In this document: piece after piece, positions 51,898 to 62,974 of the stretch
Layout of the letters: each line of letters begins with the position of its first letter
How positions within the stretch are numbered: the stretch's first letter is position 1
NCBI RefSeq assembly: GCF_000002995.4
Contig: NW_025062477.1
Location: 2,064,001 to 2,128,000, forward strand
Direction: 5' to 3'
Length of the DNA: 64,000 nt
Source of the DNA: Brugia malayi
Taxonomy: Eukaryota; Nematoda; Chromadorea; Rhabditida; Onchocercidae
Notes under the pieces: model-generated
Told to the model about the DNA's origin: nothing
Seen by the model: the letters and a program-made list of their open reading frames with translations, nothing else
Database searches by the model: none
Translations under genes and position numbers: made by a program

Positions 51898-52714
51898 CAT
51901 GACCATATAAAACGCATAAAATATAATAAGAAGTATTACTGAAATAATTTTTTAAAAAATTACTAATTAGAACGAAAATAAATCACTTTAGTGTAAATAT
52001 TTATGAATAATAATAACACCTAATCTGTCATTTTGATCTATCATTTCTATCACTTATATTACTCCAAATGGATTAGCAAATGAATTGTGCAAATTAATTA
52101 AGTTTGCAACGAAATGTTTCCGATTTTCAATTTGTGAAAACTTTTTTTCCATTACTTTTATCATTTTTAATTAGGGAAGGTGCAAAAGTAATGAGATAAT
52201 GAGCACTAAACGGTAGATATTTTGCTTATTTTTTTACTAATGATAACAATAAAAATGTTTAACCAAAGCTAAGAGACCGACAAACTTCATGAAACATTGC
52301 AAAGATGAAAATGTCTTTTAAGAGCAATTTATCAATTTTTATTATTCAAAATGCGCAACTTTCTTTAATTTCGTCAATGTCCTTGTGTTAACTTCAACCT
52401 AAAGAATAAACAGGTAGTTTTTAATAAGTAAATTGAATCAGTTTCATTTGTTGACCTTAACCATTGTGCATATGGATTAAATCGTTGATTAAATTGTAAA
52501 AGTCATTAGTGTTGTTATATGTTTATTGAAAATTTTAAATCTTTAAATAATTTATTAAAAATTTGAATTACTATGTGAAATTCAGGAGCAAAAATAAATC
52601 ATTTTATTGCTTGTTCGGAATATCTGAATTATAATGAAAGTAAATCTTACCAAAAATTGAACAAACAAACCATCGTCTTAATGATAATAAGCTAACTCTG
52701 CGATTTTTTGCCAT
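48756..52714 (-). CDS. Fukutin-like glycosyltransferase, copy 2 (intact)
   Basis: Ten exons on the minus strand: 52651-52714, 51826-51938, 51452-51554, 50895-51013, 50408-50571, 50002-50261, 49485-49621, 49211-49332, 49041-49131 and 48756-48893. All phases match, giving 436 residues against 461 in human fukutin. It is a type II membrane protein. A basic cytosolic start (MAKNRRVSLLSLRRW) is followed by a span at about residues 16-38 (FVCSIFVILLIIFYAFYMV). In the lumenal part, LLVDPRFISLI matches the fukutin stem region. The catalytic-type loop is GTLLGWYRECGIITY with THDIDF (DxD at 288-290). Fukutin adds ribitol-phosphate to O-mannosyl glycans in the Golgi. Here only the family is inferred, not the acceptor. 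The GC donor after exon 8 is kept. Its last exon (SDYSKNWSEPL...) differs strongly from copy 1 until the shared end ERAESFIQYNR. Confidence 0.9.
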
Positions 52715-53910
52715 TAAAATGCTGCAACTTAACAAGCGAGTGACATTATTATCGGTAACAAATAAATTTGTCACACGATCGAAAGCATTTATGCTTATAC
52801 ATATTTAAATAAAATTAATATTAATTACCCACGAATTACATACATGTAAAAGTGTCAAAATTACTTATTCTAAGGAAATCATTATCTAAATAAACTAGGA
52901 CTATTCTAGTTTTATTAATTCATTTTGTACTCGGAGAGCTAGACTTGCTAATTGTATGGGAATTTTTTCAACCTTGATTTTTATAATCCATCACTTTTTT
53001 TTTTTTAAGAAGAAACCTCCTGCAAAGTCTTATTATACAATGAATTACTATTATTATTATTATTATAATTCTGGTTATTGAATTTTGTTTGAATAATGCT
53101 AAATTTTTTTATTGGGTAGATGATTGATTTTCTTTCTATGTGGTTTCTACATGCTAAAGAGCAGAGAGTGTCAACATTTTTAAGGTATGAATTATTCATT
53201 TATGCATCGATTAACTGATGATGTCAAACGATCAATTTGAATGCCGTATTGATAACGCCTCAGGTTTTTCCTTCGAATGTATAACACAAGATATCATCAT
53301 AATAGCTGTTTCTATTGAATTTGAAAAAAAAAAAAAAAAAAAAAAACGGCAGTGAATGTGTGATATTTAAAGTGAAAATAATGAAATAATATTGGTCAAA
53401 GAAATATTGCATGCTAATCACTTCATAGCATAATTTAGCACAGAACAAAAAAAAGGGAAAACTAGATTAACTAAGAAAAACTGAAAAAAAAATAAGTACA
53501 TGCAAGGAACAAATAAAAATTTTGAAAACTGAACAAGAATTATATCAAATTTAAATGATGAAATAAACTGAATGAAATGAAAAAGAAGATTCGTAATTGA
53601 AAATTATATATTACATTTCCAAAATGATGCCAGTGGATTCTGTTGAGAAAAGTGATTAATGATTATTATTATTATAATTCCAATTTGGAATAAATTGTGA
53701 GAGTAATGCTAAAAATATTTTAATTTTTATTCTTATTATTATTGTTATTACTGCCCACCTCAATCATGATTATTATTGTATTGATTATTGTTATTATACT
53801 ACTAATAAATATTTAGTCAGTGTTAAAAACTTGATTTACTAAAGAAATTGCAGTATCGAAAATAAAAGCTAGATTGTAGTTACATCATTTTATTTGTAGT
53901 TATAATTATC
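52715..53910. other. Intergenic region upstream of fukutin-like copy 2
   Basis: AT-rich, with (ATT)n short runs at about 53045-53065 and 53660-53680 and an A-run at 53323-53345. No supported exon. Confidence 0.55.
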
Positions 53911-55140
53911 TCTTATTAAAGCCAAGTAACAAATACAGCTATGACTTTGGAAGTTCTCAGCGTGAAAACGTTTTTCAGGGACCTATAACAGTATCTATCA
54001 GTTTCACCGTTTATGACTATACCTTTTTGTATTTGCTGGATAAATTGCGAACGAAACCGTGAATTTTAATCATGATTTTATCAAATAAAAATTAAGTTTT
54101 AATAGTATTGTGCGAAAGAAATTGCAGTCCTCGGGTAACGAATAACTTCCAAAGTTAATAGAACAATGGGATATGGCAAAGATAAAAATGAGTAAAGTAG
54201 CAATTATTGATAAATGATATGTTCAGCAATTGAATTTCAGATAATCTTTCAGATAATCTAGATTAAACATCGGCGAAGTTATAGTTTTGACACATATGTA
54301 CTGATGGTTTATAATCAAACAAGCTGCCAAATCTAAAACTAGTCTATGCAGACTGAACTAAATATGCAAACTAATAATCTACGAAAAGCTTGAATTGAAT
54401 TAACTTGAGAAATATCTCAATTTATTACGAACACAATTTCTCGACAAGATCTTAGACTCTACAATGAAACTCAATTTTGGGTAAAAATAATAAAAAACTT
54501 TATATCATATTATCACTGGGCTTGAGAGGAATACGATAATGATTAATAAAAGTTTTTTTATTTAAAAAAAACGTCCTTAAATTATGATCAAAAGACATAT
54601 TATGTGGCACATACACCAGTTGTACAAGATAATGAACTGACTATATTATATTAGTATGGAAAGAATGAGCAAAATTTGAAGCAAAAAAAAATTGTTTGTT
54701 CAAAGAATCAAGCAAAGTATTAAAATTGAGAGATCGTTATAGATTATCAAAACATCACAGTTTTCTATGGCACACCAAACAGACTGAATTCATTTTTAAG
54801 GATAAAGAACTGATGACAAAATTTTCAGCTCCACAAAAAAAAAAAAAAAAGAAAATGAGAGAAAAAGACATCATTACGCCTACTAAATGTTTCTGGCTAA
54901 GTCTCATTGTTTCAGAATTGAAGTACACGAAGTCTTTGCTTTCGTAACCATTTTCTGCGAGACATTAAACGAGAAATAGAAGTAACATTAGAGCTATATA
55001 AAACTACATATGAAAGTTAGTAAATCAAATTAACTACATAAAAGATTTTTGAAAAAATGAAATCAATTAGAATTTATATCAAACAGTAAGGAAATAAAAA
55101 TGCTATCTTTTACAATAACAGTGATAAACTTGAAAATACA
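53911..55140 (+). repeat. Segmental duplication, copy 2 (orphan carrier tail exon)
   Basis: Direct-orientation copy of 33425-34660, about 20.5 kb away. The first 1.1 kb differs by scattered single bases and small indels. After that the match loosens. Confidence 0.92.
53979..54062 (+). pseudogene. Orphan copy of the last exon of the SLC25A42-type carrier
   Basis: The acceptor TTTTTCAG, the 27 codons ([20 protein letters not shown], then DKLRTKP) and the TGA stop are all preserved, with a silent CGG to CGA change. None of the five upstream carrier exons is present on this side, so no carrier can be made here. Alone it could only act as a 3' exon captured by another transcript. Confidence 0.85.
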
Positions 55141-55440
55141 ATAAACCCATAAAATTCAATTCAAAATCGAAAAACTTAATTCAATTTCGTGACCAAAAAT
55201 CAGTACTTTTTGAAGGAGATAAAAGTATTCTTTTTGATTAACAATAATTATTTTGAGGTTTAAAACTGATTCGCAGTTGTCATGATTCTACATTTAAACA
55301 AATTTTCTGCAACTCATTTCAGTAATTATTAATAAATATATGGTTAGTAAATATATTGTTAGTCATCCAAGTTTCAATAATATTAATTTTGGAGGTACCA
55401 AGATATATTTAATCCCAGATGCTGTAGATAAAATTTTTAC

Positions 55441-55457
55441 TGGTTGTTGTAGACACA
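55441..55457 (+). pseudogene. 3' end remnant of a 5S rRNA gene
   Basis: TGGTTGTTGTAGACACA resembles the 5S 3' end AGGTGTTGTAGACATA. The sequence that follows (55457-55690) aligns with the 5S-SL1 spacer at 38346-38490. The rest of the 5S gene is missing or unrecognisable. Confidence 0.6.
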
Positions 55458-55694
55458 TTTTGATGTTTTGCTTATTATTGATACGCTGATTGCAGTAAAT
55501 ACAACAAACAACACAGTGATGAAAAAATTAATCATATTACTTTGAATGCAAGTTGGTTGTGTGCATTAAATGCAATAATACACAGTGATCAAAAATCGAT
55601 CATAGCACTTTTTGTTTGATCCGTTTGCCGGAAAATAATCTTATGAATGTTGAATGCGCAACAACTATATGATAATGATGCAGGTATGATCGAC

Positions 55695-55801
55695 GGTTTA
55701 ATTATCCAAGTTTGAGGTAATTGAATGTTTCGGCCCAGAGTTTAGGCTACTGTGGCTTGAAGTAAAATTTTGGAACGTCCTGCATATTTGTGGGACAATA
55801 A
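55695..55801 (+). ncRNA. SL1: SL1 RNA gene with a one-base leader variant
   Basis: The leader at 55695-55716 begins GGTTTAATTATCC, with T where canonical SL1 has C at leader position 11, and ends GTTTGAG before the donor GTAATTG. The whole body from CGGCCCAGAG to the Sm site AATTTTGGAA and the final GTCCTGCA/TGTGGGAC stem-loop is intact. It could be a functional variant or an early pseudogene. No 5S gene stands upstream apart from a short remnant. Confidence 0.85.
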
Positions 55802-56509
55802 TGGCTGAAATGATGTATTCTCATGCCTATTACCAATATATAGTAACAAAAACTTTAGTATAATTTTGAAACGTTTTTACGACATAGCACCAATATTTTT
55901 TCTTTCTCTATTTACTCAAACTTGTATATACTCTTTACTGCTAGACCTCGGTTCTATTCGATCAAACTTTTGGTAATATCAGCTTTATCAGGGTATTCTC
56001 CTAGTTCAAATTTTCCATTGAGTGCTCAATTTGTTAAATATTTACGTGTATTATTAATAAATTCATTTTCTTTATCCATTTAGTTAAGCAGTTTGAGAGA
56101 TGATGGATAGGAAATTATGGAAAGATTTAGCTCCTTTTGTTTCTATGTTATGTATAATAAAATTATCCGTTCAAAGAATGCATTACACTATCCATTACCT
56201 TTTTCACTGCATATATAGCGGCACCAGTCTTTAGTATTTCTATCCTAAATCTATATTTTAGTATTGCTAGTACTATATTATGTACACTTTCATTTGCTTT
56301 AAATATATGATCAATGAACATTTTCAAAAGCAGAACCTTAATAAAAAATATTCAGAATAAAAGAAACTAACAAAGATCAAAAAATTTGATAACACATCTG
56401 TCACTTTGAATGCATGTTGATCGTGTTTTGTTCTATTTGCAAATCTTTCAGTAATCTGTTAGAACTTTAATATTGAACGGATGACAATGATGAATGCTGA
56501 GAATGATGG

Positions 56510-56615
56510 TATAAATTTAATAATTGGAGTATTTTTGACTTTTGGGTATGATCTTGGGTGCCATCATTGCTTGAAGTGAAATTTTTAAATGAGTTACTCT
56601 AAATTTGTATGCAAC
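56510..56615 (+). pseudogene. Decayed SL1 RNA copy
   Basis: The order of features is traceable: a TTGGGTGCC block, CATCATTGCTTGAAGTGAAATTTTTAAA for the GGCTTGAAGTAAAATTTTGGAA region, and a TGTATGCAACAACAA tail. The leader is unreadable. A second, still weaker inverted trace lies at about 56945-57010. Confidence 0.5.
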
Positions 56616-56780
56616 AACAAATGCGTGGATGTGGAGGGACAAATGTGTTGTTACCGATATTTATCAGATCATTGATGGGCAAAGGTTTTCAGCAAAATTG
56701 ATCAAACAAAATCATGCATTCAAAGTGCTATTATCCATTTTTGATCGCTGTATTATTGCATTTAATAACCAAAAATATGC

Positions 56781-56883
56781 CTACAACACCTGGGATTCCC
56801 AGGCCGTCTCCGATCCAAGTACTAACCAGGCCCAACGTTGCTTAACTTGACAGATCGGACGAGATGTCGTGCTTTCAACGTGG
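56781..56883 (-). pseudogene. 5S rRNA copy with lost 5' end
   Basis: On the minus strand the sequence matches the intact 5S gene from CCACGTTGAAAGCACGAC through to GGTGTTGTAG, including the internal control region. The first 16 or so bases have been replaced (GACAATG in place of GACCATA with the upstream part lost). The 5' strand of helix I therefore cannot pair with the preserved 3' strand. Confidence 0.85.
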
Positions 56884-57165
56884 CATTGTCACAAATATGT
56901 TGAAGCATAAATCACATCCAATCGATAATAGCACACATTTATTGTAGCGATGATTTTTACTTCACTTCAAGCAACATTTGCGCCCAAATTTATTATTCAA
57001 CAAAATTTCAATTGCTAAATTTACATTATCACTGGAACAAAACAGATTGCAAGTAGAGAAAAATTTCGATCTTCATGCATTCAAAGTAAGTAATATAGAT
57101 TGATGATATATTTTATACAAATGATAAAACCTGAGCAAAATCTCATTCTTGCTAAAAGCATTTAT

Positions 57166-57271
57166 TATTGTCCCACAAATATGCAGGACGTTCCAAAATT
57201 TTACTTCAAGCCACAGTAGCCTAAACTCTGGGCCGAAACATTCAATTACCTCAAACTTGGGTAATTAAACC
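57166..57271 (-). ncRNA. SL1: SL1 spliced-leader RNA gene, inverted copy
   Basis: On the minus strand the leader at 57250-57271 is canonical SL1 (GGTTTAATTACCC to GTTTGAG) with donor GTAATTGAATG. It is followed by CGGCCCAGAGTTTAGGC, the Sm site AATTTTGGAA and the terminal stem-loop at 57170-57189. It is the best-preserved copy apart from 38491-38597. The nearest 5S sequence in the same orientation upstream is only the decayed copy at 57487-57563. Downstream is the 5'-truncated copy at 56781-56883. Confidence 0.92.
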
Positions 57272-57486
57272 GTCGATCATACCTGCATCATTGTCATATA
57301 GTTGTTGTGCATTCAATATTCATCTGATCATTTGAAAAGCGAATGTTTCTTAGCAAACAAACAGAATAAAAATTTATCATGCATTCAAGTTGATATGATT
57401 GATTTTTGACCACTATATTGCTGCATTTATTGCATTTACTGCAATCATCGTACCAATGATGCGCAAAACTTCAATTATGTATATAA

Positions 57487-57563
57487 CACCTGGGATTCCA
57501 AGCAGCCTTTTTCCCAAGTGAGGCTAACGCTTCTTAACTTAAAGATTGGACAAGAGGTGTCAG
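57487..57563 (-). pseudogene. Heavily decayed 5S rRNA copy
   Basis: The plus strand shows ACACCTGGGATTCC, then AGCAGCCTTTTTCCCAAGT, GGCTAACGCTTCTTAACTT and GATTGGACAAGAGGTGTC. These align in order with the reverse complement of 5S but with many changes. Confidence 0.7.
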
Positions 57564-58534
57564 TAATAATTAACAGAAATATTGTTATAGTAAATTCAGT
57601 CCGATGCTTTGCATTAGCTGAACAAAACAGTAGAAATGCTTAAAAGCGGAAAATGGCAAACAATGATGTGAATTACATTTATTACATAGTTAATTTATTT
57701 ACAGCCAAGTGAGAAAAAACAGGAAAAAAAGTACGGAACTCATAGGATACAGAGTGTGATAAGCTATGTTTGGTGGAGAAATAACTGGATTTTGTAAAAG
57801 ATTATTATAGAAAATTATGACAAATAGACACAAATATGGAAAATGTTTTTTTATATCGTTGAAGATTGCAAGTAAAACGAATTTAGATGCTGACTGTTGT
57901 TTATATTGGAGGGTAGATACAACAGTTGCTTTATTGTAGGGAAAGAATGAAATAAGCAGGATCATACTTCGTTAAATAAATCGTCCACTAACCGTGAATG
58001 ATTCAAATAAATTAGAGTTTCAGTTCATCAAATTTAGCTCCTTATATGTGATTTACGAAGGAATCTTACAACACTACCAATTGGTTAGGAGCAGATGTTT
58101 TCTCCTTCCTGCCTGATGCATTTGGTTGAATACAAAGATAGCAATGCAGAAAAATGAGTTAGAATGGGCAAGTAAAGGACTGATGAATGTAACTAGCAAA
58201 TATGAAACTAACAATGATGGGAAGACAGCAAACGTTTAAATGAAAATTTAGCATGAGAACATGAAAATTTCATGCTAAATTTTCATGAGAACATTGTGAA
58301 CCTTTATTTACTCAATAAGGAATTTTATAGATTTTTTGATAAAATTATTTCGATTTTCTGACAGTGTCAGGTTATGCATCGGACATAGGGAAGAGAAATA
58401 TGATCATGCGGCTCGCTTTTATCTTTACTGACAATAAACTAACATTAAAACGTAGTCATTTAAAACATTTTTTATTTGTGAATTTTTGATAATAATATGA
58501 CTTGGTTACGAAGCTCTCATAAAACTTAAGTTTT
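57564..58534. other. Intergenic region downstream of the transporter gene
   Basis: No exon supported. It contains the long inverted repeat at 58240-58286 and the 3' flank of the minus-strand transporter gene. Confidence 0.6.
58240..58286. repeat. Perfect 17-bp inverted repeat
   Basis: Arms ATGAAAATTTAGCATGA (58240-58256) and TCATGCTAAATTTTCAT (58270-58286) are exact reverse complements around a 13-base loop, about 250 bases past the transporter stop codon. Confidence 0.9.
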
Positions 58535-61500
58535 TTACATAACTTTAACAAGTAATAAACCAATCAGCGAGCCACATAGTGTTGAAATTACTGCCATAAA
58601 TCCAAACATGCTTCCGGCTAATTCACGTAATTCAGCATGCACTTTGCTGAAAATTAAAGGGACGGTGATTTATGAAAAAAAGTGAGTGTTTCTGCATAAT
58701 AGCAGTGGTGATAAAATATAATTAATCTCAAGAAATTAAATAGACCGAAGGCAATCATCAAATCACTAAAAAGTAAATGAAATAGCAGATTGCGATAAAA
58801 TAAAAACGTTTGTACACAAGGAATGAGTGTACTACCACATATATCTGTCGCGTATATTCATATATAGTAGTTCAAACTATTTAATGAAAGATTCTAATAA
58901 TAATGCAATATCAACGAGTTTTTAATATGCAACAACTAACCTCATACATCGCTATATAGTTTAAAAAAAAAAGGGTTAACGACACTTCGCTTAACTAAAT
59001 CCTATATCTAAAATAGTGGTTCCAGACTAGTCGCCACCTAATTTTTCCAAGTTGTCTGAAACTTTTGAATGGTCAACTCACCCATATTACAACAAAATGT
59101 TTTGTTATGTTCTATAAGAAAAATCGATCATATAAACAAAATTAACCCAGCACTAGTCTCTTAGACGTTAAATTCTATCAATCTTTTTTTTCATGTTTTA
59201 AGCTATAATTCTTTGACTACTGATATATACTACTGACATGCATGCATAACTGCACGCTATTTTTATACTTCTCCATATATAAACAGAATAAAATATAAAA
59301 TGAAACAAGATTGAATTCTATTTAAAAAAAGACCTACCTTGTCGCATTAATAGTAGCTGTTGTAAACAGGAACCCATTTGAAATCGAAAACAGTAACATT
59401 GTTGAAATAAAAACTTCATCACTACGAAATAATGTTACAGAATGATAACGTGGATTAATATTGCAGAAAAAAAGCACCGGAATAGCGAGCAGCCGAAGAA
59501 ACGACAGCATTATCAAGGCTTTTTCCTTCTAAAATTGGCAGTTAAATGACTGCGGAAATTATAACCTTGTTTTAGATCCATGAGATAATCCAGCTTTATG
59601 TTATGGAAATTAGGCTTACACAAAAAGGGCAAAGGTCAAAATTATAGCTTAGACCAAAATAGATACGGATATTGCGGTTGTTGTTCAAAAAAGTTAGCCG
59701 ACTAGTTGAAATTAGTCGGCATCACTTGGCAAACAGTTATAAATGAAATTAACCGACAACAACAAACAACTAGCTTAATTAAAGTTTCAAAAAAAAAAAA
59801 AATCAATCTCACCTAATATATTTATGTACTATATTCATTTGAGTTTGCAACTGCAGAACCCTGTATCGACTGATTAATTTTAATCAAGATTTATAGGTAA
59901 TTTGTCAGCATATCAATCGTTGTAAGAAGCATCCAGAAGTGGTCATCTTTGTATATCATCCCATTTATTTTAATTTAACATTGACTGTTGCTAAATTAAC
60001 AACTTACCAGCCTACAGAAATTCACAACTAAACGGCCAAATGCATCACCACAGTTGAATAATAAAAAGCATGCGAGAGATGAAAAATAATCTGCAAAAGA
60101 TTGTTTCAGTTAGAAAAAACTAGCCAATAACTCCATATCCGCAAATTTATCAAGTTCTCAATACAATACCTTTCTACTGATAAATTTTTTAAGTCCATAA
60201 AAAATCTAATTTGTTTTCTCTCAATTATTTTGTTCCGTTACCAACATACCGTTGCGAATATTGTAGCAACTAATTCATTAGTGTTATATTACTGTATAAT
60301 TATTTCACTGTAATAACTTAGCTGCACTGTCCCAAATTATATCTAGTTTTAGCTAAATTAGCTTAATTACATCGTATTCAGTCGCATTTCATCTTATGAT
60401 TGATATCAGTGTTTTCCGATTTGCTATGCAGCACATAAAACACATAGATAATTCAAGTTCTTTTCCGCACATTTATTTCTTTTTCTTCAGTCGAAATTCT
60501 GAAGCCACTAATCCAAATCAACGCAATTTTTTAATCCGAAAAATGATTGCACGGTTACACAGAAAGAAAATTCACATCCTATGAAAGAAAATTCGCACCA
60601 TCAATTTTGTAGAAGTTAACTGATAAGAAACTAATATACTTACTTTTCCAAACTAAATTTTTCGCACTTGTTTGAACCAATGATGATACAGCTGGAAAAG
60701 CTGCCATAGTGCCGAAAAAAATGATAAAACCAGCCCACCACTCCACTTTAGTCTGAAATGAATTTCATTCAACATATGATTTTTGATAAACAATACAATG
60801 CATGAAGTCAGTTCTGTTCATGAAGTTCAAAACAATGATACCTAACTAGGGAAACCAAATTTTTTAATGAAATTCGAAATATTTCAAATTAATTGCTGCA
60901 GTTCTATACACCGGAATTAAGTAGCACTGAAAGATGAGTCCTTTAGCATTTCCCCATTTGCCTAAGAAAAGAGAAGGAATTATAAAAATTGAGGAGCAAA
61001 TAATTCTATGACTTTACTTTTTTCCATACTTGTTCTGCGTCGCTCCACAAAGAATGAGTTTCCGTCGATCTCAAATGAAGCGGAGATTCATCTCCTTCGA
61101 AAGTGTTGTCAACATTATCTAACCGTATAAATTCAATTTTAAGCTTGAATTAAATATTATCACTTCTCTGATAATAATACCGGATTATAAAAATCTCCTT
61201 TTACATCCCAATATAAGTGCTGCTATTCAAAGTTAAGTTCTTTTGCACTAATTAAATGACCAAAAATTTTGGCTTTATCCATATTAGTAAGATATCAGGC
61301 AAAGAACCATCAGTAAAAAAGCAAAATCCGTAGTGTTAGATTAGGTAAAAAGATCTGTTTAAATAAAAGAAAACATTCAAGAAATTAAGAAGAAAATACC
61401 AAGAAGCCGTTGATCAGACGACTCGTCAATCCTGCTACCCTCATCGATAAGTAACAATTCGGTTTCTTTTGAACGGACCAATAATTCGTAAAGAAAAACA

Positions 61501-62974
61501 CTCAAAATAGTCCAAATGAAAGCAATTACAAAAAATAAACGACCATTCATAAGGGCATTAGCCGCTAAACTTTGGCAAACTATGCTCAACAGTGAACTCA
61601 AAATGCCAGCCACTGACTGACCAATCATTACTGCTTGTACCTGCAACGGAAAATAAAACACCCAAAAACACACATATAAAAGTGAACTTAAGCGTCCGGC
61701 ACTTCAAACCTCTTCCCGTCAACATAATAGTGACTATAAGCCTATCTCCGAAAAGTTTGAGCAAGAAAAAAAAAAGAAACCATGATATAATTGCTAAAAA
61801 TCTTGAAACTATCAAAATGATAAATTTCGGAAAGTACTTAAATATTTAGATGAAAATATTGCTGAATTTCAGAAAAAGAAAAATTACATTTTCAGGTGGA
61901 AATTTCGCTGAAAATCCCAAAAGACCACAAGCAATCAAACCAATGGAACCAAAACTGGCTAAGGAAGCGAGTACCATCGAAATGCAGAAGAAAGCTGACT
62001 GAACTATAAATAATACCAACATTATTGTATTATCCGGCAAATAAATTTTACAACAAAAATTACTTGAAAAGAGTGCTGAAATTATATTCACGAAACAAAT
62101 CAATGAGAAACATACATGCATCAGTATTGATATATGTCAATAAAACCGTAGGAACAAGTGACAATAGTACGACCGTATGACCTGTTCGAATTCGTAAAGA
62201 ATGTCCCAATATGAAATATGTGTATGGAAAATTTTTTGATGGAAAATCAGCAAAAGCTTTCTTATTGGAAGAGTTTTATAATGAATATTTCATCAGAATA
62301 GAAAAGAAGAGTGATATGTATAATTCGATCTGTTTTCGCAATCTTCAAACATAACAAGGCAATCACAAGTTTACAACCTAGGACCAGACAATCTAAATGA
62401 GAAAGCTTAATCAGTAATTGCATCTAAGTCTAAAGTTCATGCAAAAATACAAGAAATTAAAAAATCTTACCGTCCTGTTACCAAAAAATTTATTCCCGAG
62501 CCAAAAGCACATGAAACACCACCTGTAAGTGTAACCCAGCCTTCGTATGAACGCTGTAGTTCGGTGTCATCTTTTTCATCACTTAAAGTTGCATTCTCAG
62601 TTACATTACGGAGCTTGTAGTGATAATACTGAAAAAGACTTTTTGGAGAGAAGAAAAAACGACTTAAGAATTAACTATCAGTAAAGTAATTAATAAAGCA
62701 ATGCTTAAATCTATGCTTAAAAATACTTCAATCTAGTCCATTCAATAGTTCATACCTAGTCTTTGACAAACAAACGATAACGTTTCGGTCTGCCCACTGA
62801 TTCCTGACACATGTTCAAATTTCATCAATAATCCTTTAGTTCATACAGTTTGAATCATTTGTAGTGACAACATTGACATACCTCATGCGCATTTATAAAT
62901 AAATTCCACGGCAGTACACTTGTAGCAGAAATAAACATGAATGCGGCGAATACCAGCACTCGATACCTATTCAT
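58535..62974 (-). CDS. Equilibrative nucleoside transporter (ENT/SLC29), with two suspect splice junctions
   Basis: Eleven exons on the minus strand: 62882-62974, 62471-62628, 62116-62210, 61888-62075, 61400-61640, 61018-61118, 60912-60961, 60644-60752, 60008-60090, 59338-59528 and 58535-58646. The product is about 473 residues and matches ENT membrane topology from TM1 to TM11. Stretches in order are SVLPWNLFIN, TLTGGVSCAFGSGINFL, VQAVMIGQSVAGILSSL, GTMAAFPAVSS, CFLLFNCGDAFGRL, FLRLLAIPVLFFCNINPR and LAGSMFGFMAVIS. ENTs carry nucleosides across the plasma or organelle membrane by facilitated diffusion. Two junctions fail as written. Exon 3 lacks an AG acceptor (TTTCAT where TTTCAG is expected). 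Exons 6 and 7 are out of phase by one base at an A6 run (61018-61023). The chosen start could be preceded by another exon. Confidence 0.8.

Noticed and set aside
54696..54947. 83-residue open frame with a lysine run, in the duplicated carrier flank
   Set aside because: The partner copy at 34212-34460 is not open in the same way because the A-run differs in length. The frame crosses a homopolymer and shows no recognisable family.
61592..61849. 85-residue plus-strand open frame
   Set aside because: Antisense to transporter exon 5 and the following intron; no independent support.
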